A stretch of DNA of 64,000 nt, taken from the NCBI GenBank assembly GCA_913057945.1, contig CAJXOF010000003.1, forward strand, positions 1-64,000. The letters run 5' to 3'. Below the pieces are notes generated by a model. That model searched no databases and had not been told where the DNA came from. It saw only the letters and a program-made list of their open reading frames with translations. This document shows, piece by piece, positions 58,280-64,000 of the stretch (positions are counted from its first letter, which is position 1; each line of letters opens with the position of its first letter). Source of the stretch: an uncultured Hyphomonadaceae bacterium (GTDB taxonomy: Bacteria > Pseudomonadota > Alphaproteobacteria > Caulobacterales > Hyphomonadaceae). The translations under genes and the position numbers were made by a program.

Positions 58280-60438
58280 CACTCCGCCGCCGTCTTCGCG
58301 CCGTCGTCGCCGTCCAGCACTTCCAGCATCTTGATGGCGCTGTCGGCGATGACGGTGCCCGGCGGGAAGATGGCGGTGGCCCCGGCGGCGTAGAGCGCGT
58401 CGAAATCCTGCGGCGGGATCACACCGCCGACGATGATCTGCGTGTGCGCCGCGCCTTCATTGCCGAGGGCACGTTTCAGTTCCGGCACCAGCGTCAGGTG
58501 ACCTGCCGCGAGCGAGGAGGCGGCGACAATGTCGACCCCGGCCTTGCGGGCATCGGCGGCAGCCTCTTCCGGCGTCTGGAAGAGCGGACCGATCTCGACA
58601 TCCCAGCCCAGATCCATCAGCGCCGAGGCGACGACCTTCTGGCCGCGGTCGTGTCCATCCTGTCCCATCTTGGCGATGTAGATTTTCGGGCGGCGGCCGT
58701 TCTTTTTCTCGAAATCGGAGGCGAGCGTCGCGGCGGCCTGGGCCTTGTCGTCGCCTTTCACACCGCCGCCATAGACGCCCTTGATGGAGCGGATCACGGC
58801 CTGGTGGCGGCCCTGGCTGCGTTCGACCGCTTCGGAGATTTCGCCAACTGTGGCCTTGGCGCGGGCGGCGTCCACGGCAAGCGCGAGCAAATTGCCCTCG
58901 GTGCCTGCGGCGGCCTTGGCGATCGCGTCCAGCTTGGCGGTCACTTCGGTTTCGTCGCGTTCGGATTTCAGACGGGCCAGCTTGTCCAGCTGCATGCGGC
59001 GCACGGCGGCATTGTCCACCTTCAACACCGGCACGTCTTCATCTTCATCCAGCAGGAACTTGTTCACGCCGACCACGGTCTGCGTGCCGCTGTCGATGCG
59101 CGCCTGCGTGTTCGCGGCGGCTTCTTCGATGCGCAGCTTGGGCAGGCCTTCCTCGATGGCCTTGCGCATGCCGCCCATCTTCTCGACTTCGGCTATATGA
59201 GCGAGCGCCTTTTCGGCAAGGTCATGCGTCAGGCGTTCAACATAGTAGGAGCCGCCCCACATATCGATCGTCTGGCAGGCCCCGCCCTCCTGTTGCAGGA
59301 AGAGCTGCGTGTTGCGGCTGATCCGGGCGGAGAAGTCGGTTGGTAGCGCGAGCGCCTCATCGAAGCTGTTCGTGTGCAACGACTGGGTCTGGCCGCCTGT
59401 GGCCGCGATGGCCTCAAGGCAGGTGCGGATGACATTGTTGTAGACGTCCTGCGCGGTCAGCGACCAGCCGGAGGTCTGCGAGTGTGTCCGCAGGCTGAGG
59501 GATTTGGGGTTCTTCGGGTTGAACTCTTCCTTCACGAGCTTTGCCCAGAGCAGGCGCGCGGCCCGCATCTTGGCGACTTCCATGAACGTGTTCATGCCGA
59601 TGGCCCAGAAGAAGGACAAGCGCGGCGCAAACGCGTCCACGTCCAGCCCGGCGGCCACCCCAGCGCGGATATATTCGATGCCGTCGGCTAGGGTGTAGGC
59701 CAGTTCAAGGTCTGCCGAGGCGCCCGCTTCCTGCATGTGATAGCCGGAAATCGAGATGGAATTGTATTTCGGCATGTTCTGCGATGTGTAGGCGAAGATA
59801 TCCGAAATGATCCGCATCGAGGGCTTGGGCGGATAGATATAGGTGTTCCGCACCATGAATTCTTTGAGGATGTCGTTCTGGATCGTCCCGGCCAATTTGT
59901 CCGGCGTGACGCCCTGTTCCTCGGCGGCGGCAATATAGAGCGCGAGGATCGGCAGAACCGCGCCATTCATCGTCATCGAGACAGACATCTTGTCCAGCGG
60001 AATGCCGGAGAACAGCGTGCGCATGTCGAGGATGGAGTCGATGGCGACGCCCGCCATGCCGACATCGCCGGAGACGCGAACATGATCGGAATCATAGCCC
60101 CGGTGGGTGGCGAGGTCGAAGGCGACCGAGAGGCCCTTCTGGCCCGCCGCGAGGTTTCGGCGATAGAAGGCGTTGGAGTCTTCCGCTGTGGAGAAGCCCG
60201 CATACTGACGGACCGTCCAGGGCTGGTTGGTATACATGGTCGGGTAGGGCCCGCGCCCGAACGGGGCCAGGCCCGGATAATCGTCCAGGAAGTCGAGGCC
60301 CTTGGTGTCGTCCGCCGTATAGGCGGATTTGACGGCGACGCCTTCGGGCGTTTCCCATGCCTTTCCGAGGTCAGGCGATTTCGCCTTGGCGTCCGGCGTG
60401 CCGAGATCGAGTTTCGTGAAATCGGGGAAATTGGTCAT
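58279..60438 (-). CDS. mutB: Methylmalonyl-CoA mutase, large (catalytic, B12-binding) subunit
   Basis: 719 residues. Interconverts methylmalonyl-CoA and succinyl-CoA with adenosylcobalamin, the last step of propionyl-CoA use. TIM barrel (~30-400) with [20 protein letters not shown] and [10 protein letters not shown]12 domain at the end with the base-off motif GQDGHDRG (His596), [11 protein letters not shown] and [13 protein letters not shown] overlap with mutA upstream. Confidence 0.97.
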   Translation of the reverse strand: MTNFPDFTKLDLGTPDAKAKSPDLGKAWETPEGVAVKSAYTADDTKGLDFLDDYPGLAPFGRGPYPTMYTNQPWTVRQYAGFSTAEDSNAFYRRNLAAGQKGLSVAFDLATHRGYDSDHVRVSGDVGMAGVAIDSILDMRTLFSGIPLDKMSVSMTMNGAVLPILALYIAAAEEQGVTPDKLAGTIQNDILKEFMVRNTYIYPPKPSMRIISDIFAYTSQNMPKYNSISISGYHMQEAGASADLELAYTLADGIEYIRAGVAAGLDVDAFAPRLSFFWAIGMNTFMEVAKMRAARLLWAKLVKEEFNPKNPKSLSLRTHSQTSGWSLTAQDVYNNVIRTCLEAIAATGGQTQSLHTNSFDEALALPTDFSARISRNTQLFLQQEGGACQTIDMWGGSYYVERLTHDLAEKALAHIAEVEKMGGMRKAIEEGLPKLRIEEAAANTQARIDSGTQTVVGVNKFLLDEDEDVPVLKVDNAAVRRMQLDKLARLKSERDETEVTAKLDAIAKAAAGTEGNLLALAVDAARAKATVGEISEAVERSQGRHQAVIRSIKGVYGGGVKGDDKAQAAATLASDFEKKNGRRPKIYIAKMGQDGHDRGQKVVASALMDLGWDVEIGPLFQTPEEAAADARKAGVDIVAASSLAAGHLTLVPELKRALGNEGAAHTQIIVGGVIPPQDFDALYAAGATAIFPPGTVIADSAIKMLEVLDGDDGAKTAAE

Positions 60439-62357
60439 TGGGCCACTCCCAGGGTTGCGTGGGCAAGTTTCAGCGTGTGCAGCACATCGCAGCCCATGAA
60501 GATGTTGGAATCGATGCCGTCGCCTTCGAACTTTCCGGCGAGCCAGACATGGTCTGCGCCAGCCGCTTTCAGAGCCTTGGCGGTTTCGGCGGCTTCGTCC
60601 TCATAGCGCGCATCGGCGCCGCAGATGCAGGCGATCTTGCTGCCGGAGGCCTTGAACGCGGCGACCGCTTCAGACGGGGATTGCGGCGGCACAGGCGGCT
60701 GCGTCGCCTCAAGGCCGCCCGCGGCGAAGAGGTTGCGGGCGAAGTCCGCGCGAGCATTGTGCTCGGCAATCGGGCCGAGCGTGGCGAGGAAGACGGACGG
60801 CCGTTTCCCCGCCGCATCTGCTGCGTCGCGCAGGGCTTCGAAATCTTCGGCCAGCCGGATGCGTGGCAGGGCTTCGCACGTCGCGTCGTCTTCCTCGGCA
60901 GGCAGGTCTGTGGTCACGAAATGGGCGAAGCCTTCAGCGGAAACGCCATCCTTCGGCGTGACCACAGGCGTGTCGGCCACGGGCGCGGTGATCTCGTCGA
61001 GCAGCGGGAATTCGCTGACCCCCGTGATCGGCACCTTGCGTTTCGCAATGTCCTTGGCGCGCGCCTCGCGGACGGCGGTGATACGTTTCTGGAATGCGCC
61101 GGAGACTAGCGCCTCGGCATAGCCGCCTTCGGCTTCGATGGTCTGGAACTCTTTCCATGCCGCTTCGGCGAGGTCGTCGGCGAAGGTCTCAGTAAACCAG
61201 GCGCCGCCAGTCGGGTCGGCCACGCGGCCAAGCTGGCTTTCTTCCATGGCGATGATCTGGGTGTTGCGCGCGATGCGTCGGCCCAGCTCTTCCGGAATGC
61301 CGAGCGCTTCGTTGAAGGGGCGGATGGTCATGATGTCTGCGCCGCCGACCGCGCCGGCGAATGCAGCCGCCGTGTTGCGCAGCATGTTCGTCCACGCGTC
61401 ATAGCGAGACAGCATGCGACCCGATGAAACGGCCTGAAGACGCATTGGAACGGCTTTGTGATCCATGGCATCCAGAATGCGTGCCCAGAGACGCCTTGCC
61501 GCGCGCAGCTTCGCAACGCCGAGCCCGTAATTGCCATCAAGGGCGAGGGCGAAACTCATGCGCGGGATGAGGGTGGATATCTCCGTGCGGTTGTCGAGAC
61601 GGCGCAGCGTATCCACGGCGCTGGCGATCAGCGCGGCGAGTTCCTGCGCGTCCGAGCCGCCGGCTTCATGCACCATGCGCGCATCGATGCGGATCAGGCC
61701 CGCCTCCGGATAGGCTTTTCCCAGGCTCTTGGCCGCCGCAGACAGGCGCGCAAAGGCAGCATTGAGGCCGCCTTCCAGCATGCCCGTGCGGGCAAGGCAG
61801 CCGAGCGGGTCCATGTTGAAATCGAATTTCAGGCTTGCGGGAGTGTCCTGCTCCTGTCCCCACAGGCCGAGCAGGGTCGCTGCCGTCACGCCGGAGCCAG
61901 CGCCATGATCGAGCGCGATGGTGGCGATGTCTGCGCGCAGGCCTGTCAGGGCGGTGCGCAGATCGTCCAGCGTCGAGATCTGGATGCCATGCTGGCCCGT
62001 GCAGTCGAGTTTGAGTTCGACGGACATGACGCCGCGCTCAAGATCGCGCAGCAGCTCTTCCTTCGTCGCCCCAAGCGAGGGATGGGCGAAGGCCTGGCGT
62101 ATGTCCCACGGTTTGAACCGGTCCGGTGCGGCGGTAGCCCCACGAAGATACGGCGCCCTGCCCGGCGTGCCGAGCGGGTCGGTTGCGGCCGCAAAGTCGC
62201 TTTCCCGATAGAGTGGGTGAATCGCCAGCCCGTCCACGGTCTTGCGCGTGATCGAATCTATGCCGCGGCCCTTCAGGACCTTGTCGACGCTTGCGAGCCA
62301 TTCGGCTTCGGTCGCGTCGGGAAACCCGCTGCTCAGCGGAAGGAGATCATCTGCCAT
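60435..62357 (-). CDS. mutA: Methylmalonyl-CoA mutase, small subunit
   Basis: 640 residues. Same two-domain layout as mutB, with a TIM barrel that keeps [23 protein letters not shown] and [12 protein letters not shown]. The C-terminal domain lacks the DxHxxG cobalamin motif, so the subunit is structural. Forms the heterodimer with MutB; the genes overlap by ATGA. No epimerase or meaB gene is in the window. Confidence 0.95.
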   Translation of the reverse strand: MADDLLPLSSGFPDATEAEWLASVDKVLKGRGIDSITRKTVDGLAIHPLYRESDFAAATDPLGTPGRAPYLRGATAAPDRFKPWDIRQAFAHPSLGATKEELLRDLERGVMSVELKLDCTGQHGIQISTLDDLRTALTGLRADIATIALDHGAGSGVTAATLLGLWGQEQDTPASLKFDFNMDPLGCLARTGMLEGGLNAAFARLSAAAKSLGKAYPEAGLIRIDARMVHEAGGSDAQELAALIASAVDTLRRLDNRTEISTLIPRMSFALALDGNYGLGVAKLRAARRLWARILDAMDHKAVPMRLQAVSSGRMLSRYDAWTNMLRNTAAAFAGAVGGADIMTIRPFNEALGIPEELGRRIARNTQIIAMEESQLGRVADPTGGAWFTETFADDLAEAAWKEFQTIEAEGGYAEALVSGAFQKRITAVREARAKDIAKRKVPITGVSEFPLLDEITAPVADTPVVTPKDGVSAEGFAHFVTTDLPAEEDDATCEALPRIRLAEDFEALRDAADAAGKRPSVFLATLGPIAEHNARADFARNLFAAGGLEATQPPVPPQSPSEAVAAFKASGSKIACICGADARYEDEAAETAKALKAAGADHVWLAGKFEGDGIDSNIFMGCDVLHTLKLAHATLGVAQ

Positions 62358-62425
62358 GGCGGGGATTTAGTCCGAACCGGGGGGCCTTGTGAACTGCTGA
62401 CTGAAGGTCAGGGACGTTTGGTCGC

Positions 62426-62467
62426 TTGACTCTCTCCAAATATCGCATGAGAATGAGAGTAATTCGC
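62426..62467 (+). promoter_or_regulatory. Sigma-70 promoter with -10 inside a Fur-like box
   Basis: TTGACT (62426-62431), 17 bases, then GAGAAT (62449-62454) as a -10. The 19-mer GAGAATGAGAGTAATTCGC (62449-62467) agrees with the classical Fur box at 13 of 19 positions and covers the -10 element. The small ORF begins 17 bases later with GGGAG. This suggests iron-dependent repression of the 73-residue protein. Confidence 0.55.
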
Positions 62468-62484
62468 AATATAGGGAGTGAGTC

Positions 62485-62706
62485 ATGTCCGCCAAGCTCT
62501 TGAAGTTTCAGACCGCCGCCCAGTCCGAACTGACTGAAGGAATGCGGCACGAAGCGCTGAGAGACTGGATGGAAACGCACACGCGCATTCTGGGCTTCTG
62601 GATGGATCGCCTCATTGAGGACGGCGATTCGGAAGACATCGTATCCATGCTTCATCGCCAGCAAAGCTGGCTGGCAATGATGCAGGACCGGCTGGTTGGG
62701 GGATGA
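62485..62706 (+). CDS. Small unknown protein, probably Fur-regulated
   Basis: 73 residues, helical. Notable HEALRDWMETHTRILGFWMDRLIEDGD and LHRQQSWLAMMQDRL: aromatic and Met-rich amphipathic helices, no signal peptide, no Cys. Its own promoter is embedded in a Fur-like box and a terminator follows, so it is transcribed alone. I do not recognise the family. Being iron-controlled and so small, it could act as a regulator or protector of an iron protein, which is inference. Confidence 0.75.
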   Translation: MSAKLLKFQTAAQSELTEGMRHEALRDWMETHTRILGFWMDRLIEDGDSEDIVSMLHRQQSWLAMMQDRLVGG

Positions 62707-62744
62707 GGGATCCTCGGCCAGCCGGAAATTCTTTCCGCGCCAAC

Positions 62745-62779
62745 AAAAAGCCGGTGCAGGGCAATCCGCACCGGCTTTT
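62745..62779. terminator. Bidirectional terminator
   Basis: Stem GCCGGTGC/GCACCGGC with a 10-base loop, five A before and four T after. It serves the small gene on the plus strand and the GH43 gene on the minus strand. Confidence 0.88.
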
Positions 62780-62800
62780 CATTGAGGAGATTGGACGCGG

Positions 62801-63970
62801 TTATTCGCCCGGCATCGGATCGACGGGCTCAATCGTGCCGTCGTCATTCAGTGTGAGCTCGGTGATTTTCACGTTCCGGAGGTGGCTTTTCCCGGACAGC
62901 TGAACGTCATGATAGGCGAGATAGTATTTGCCATCATGCTCGAAGATCGAGTGGTGGTTGGTCCAGCCTTCGACCGGCTGGTTGACGACGCCCTGATAAG
63001 TGAACGGGCCGTACGGATTGTCGCCAGTGGCGTACACAATCAGGTGCGTGTCGCCCGTCGAATAGGACAGGTAATAGGTATCGCCGATCTTGTTGACCCA
63101 GGCCGCTTCAAAGAAGCGGCGGTCATGATCCTTGGCTTTGATGGGCTCGCCATTCTCGTCGAGGATCATCACATCCTTCGGCGCTTCGGCGAAGGAGACC
63201 ATGTCGTCGCCCATCTTGGCGATCTTCGGCATCAGCGCGACATCGTCCGGCTGGCCGGCTTCATCGCCGCCCGTCAGCGGGTCATCATTGACGAGATCGG
63301 TGTTGAGGCTCGCATCTGGATCATATTCGCCGGTCGCCCAGCGCTGGAGCTGGCCGCCCCAGATGCCGCCGAAGTACATATAATATTCGCCATCAGTATC
63401 CTCATAGACGGTCGGGTCCATGGAGAAGGAGCCTTCAATCGGTTCCGGTTCTGCCGTGAACGGGCCAGTCGGACTGTCGGAGACGGCTGCGCCGATATGG
63501 AAGACGCCATCAGCATCCTTGGCCGGGAAATAGAGGTAGTATTTGCCATCCTTGTGGGCGGCGTCCGGGGCCCACATCTGCTGGGCGGCCCAGGCCACAT
63601 CATCGACGTCCAGCGCGATGTCATGAATGGTCACCTCACCGCCGACTTCGTCCATGGAGAGGACAATATAGTCGCGCATGGCATACTGGCTGCCGAGATC
63701 ATCTTCGGGAATGCCGGCATCATAATCATGGCTCGGATAGACATAGATGCGACTGTCGTCCCAGACATGGACGCTCGGATCCGCAGTGAAGATTTCGCTG
63801 ACCAGTGGCTGGGTAAGGTATTTCGATTCCGTGGGCTCGGCCTTTACGGTTTCAACTGGCGGCGCGGCAACTTCTGTCTCGGCGCTCGTCGCTGGCGCTT
63901 CGCCAGAGCAGGCGGCCAGAGCAGCCGCTAGTATGATAGCGCTACCATTCATCAGGCTGGTTTTTCGCAT
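62801..63970 (-). CDS. Glycoside hydrolase family 43 lipoprotein
   Basis: 389 residues. Lipoprotein signal with Cys21 (AALAAC), Ala/Pro/Glu-rich linker (22-50), then a five-bladed propeller. GH43 catalytic residues are in place: Asp64 in FTADPSVHVWDD (base), Asp185 in FSMDPTVYED (pKa tuning), Glu288 in RFFEAAWV (acid). GH43 enzymes release arabinose or xylose from plant or algal polysaccharides. Subfamily not determined. Lies 30 bases from the window end, so any upstream operon partners are not visible. Confidence 0.9.
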   Translation of the reverse strand: MRKTSLMNGSAIILAAALAACSGEAPATSAETEVAAPPVETVKAEPTESKYLTQPLVSEIFTADPSVHVWDDSRIYVYPSHDYDAGIPEDDLGSQYAMRDYIVLSMDEVGGEVTIHDIALDVDDVAWAAQQMWAPDAAHKDGKYYLYFPAKDADGVFHIGAAVSDSPTGPFTAEPEPIEGSFSMDPTVYEDTDGEYYMYFGGIWGGQLQRWATGEYDPDASLNTDLVNDDPLTGGDEAGQPDDVALMPKIAKMGDDMVSFAEAPKDVMILDENGEPIKAKDHDRRFFEAAWVNKIGDTYYLSYSTGDTHLIVYATGDNPYGPFTYQGVVNQPVEGWTNHHSIFEHDGKYYLAYHDVQLSGKSHLRNVKITELTLNDDGTIEPVDPMPGE

Positions 63971-64000
63971 TCCGTTTTCTCCCTCGGATATCTTATTTTG

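Noticed and set aside
1..64000. CRISPR arrays, insertion sequences, rRNA genes, integrases
   Set aside because: Looked for regularly spaced repeats, transposase motifs and rRNA landmarks; none seen in the window.

Overview
The window is high-GC, gene-dense alphaproteobacterial chromosome. A complete RcGTA-type gene transfer agent (GTA) structural cluster, a cycHJKL-type cytochrome c maturation operon, a perfect CtrA box, large TonB-dependent receptors and a beta-propeller phytase together point to a marine stalked or budding lineage of the Caulobacterales/Hyphomonadaceae type. That placement is inferred from gene content; no marker gene was compared. The first 33 bases are not genomic: they match the Illumina Nextera transposase adapter, so position 34 is the true left end of a contig and the gene starting there is cut.

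Layout. 34-1740: cut secreted-protein gene, rlmB, three tRNAs (Tyr, Gly, Leu) and a terminator. 1880-3715: membrane diguanylate cyclase. 3763-8740 (minus): archaic (Csu-like) chaperone-usher pilus operon (pilin, chaperone, usher, two-domain adhesin-like subunit) with a terminator-like hairpin right after the pilin gene and a CtrA box about 370 bp upstream. 9638-11598: MarR regulator divergent from an SDR and a DsbA-like isomerase. 11697-16152 (minus): phytase lipoprotein, small lipoprotein and TonB receptor, a plausible phytate-phosphorus module. 16461-32466: GTA genes g1-g15, split between g2 (terminase) and g3 (portal) by about 3.1 kb holding a circularly permuted D-amino-acid-oxidase-like flavoprotein, a decayed DUF559 gene and a reversed ParA-ATPase/partner operon. 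32561-38259: J-domain protein, MHYT-GGDEF-EAL protein, a lipoprotein and a LuxR-type regulator.

38354-44220 is one long operon-like run: PepSY protein, PhoP/PhoQ-type two-component pair, then ccmI, ccmE, ccmF and ccmH. A minimal prepilin peptidase follows on the other strand. 45454-51799 is a second stress-type run: DegP/HtrA protease, response regulator, histidine kinase, glnE. 51868-53949: EF-hand protein, ECF sigma factor, anti-sigma-like membrane protein and Metal_resist/Spy-like protein. 54004-57413: amidase, YbjN-like, GFA-family and YbjQ proteins and a methyltransferase. 57410-62357 (minus): both methylmalonyl-CoA mutase subunits followed by a lower-GC lipoprotein. 62485-63970: a small protein with a promoter embedded in a Fur-like box, and a GH43 lipoprotein.

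The points most worth a second look are the permuted flavoprotein and the ParA pair inside the GTA cluster, an intergenic repeat that has become coding sequence at the start of the GTA prohead protease, two overlooked tiny ORFs between capsid and g6, the pilin attenuator plus CtrA box, and the Fur-box microprotein.
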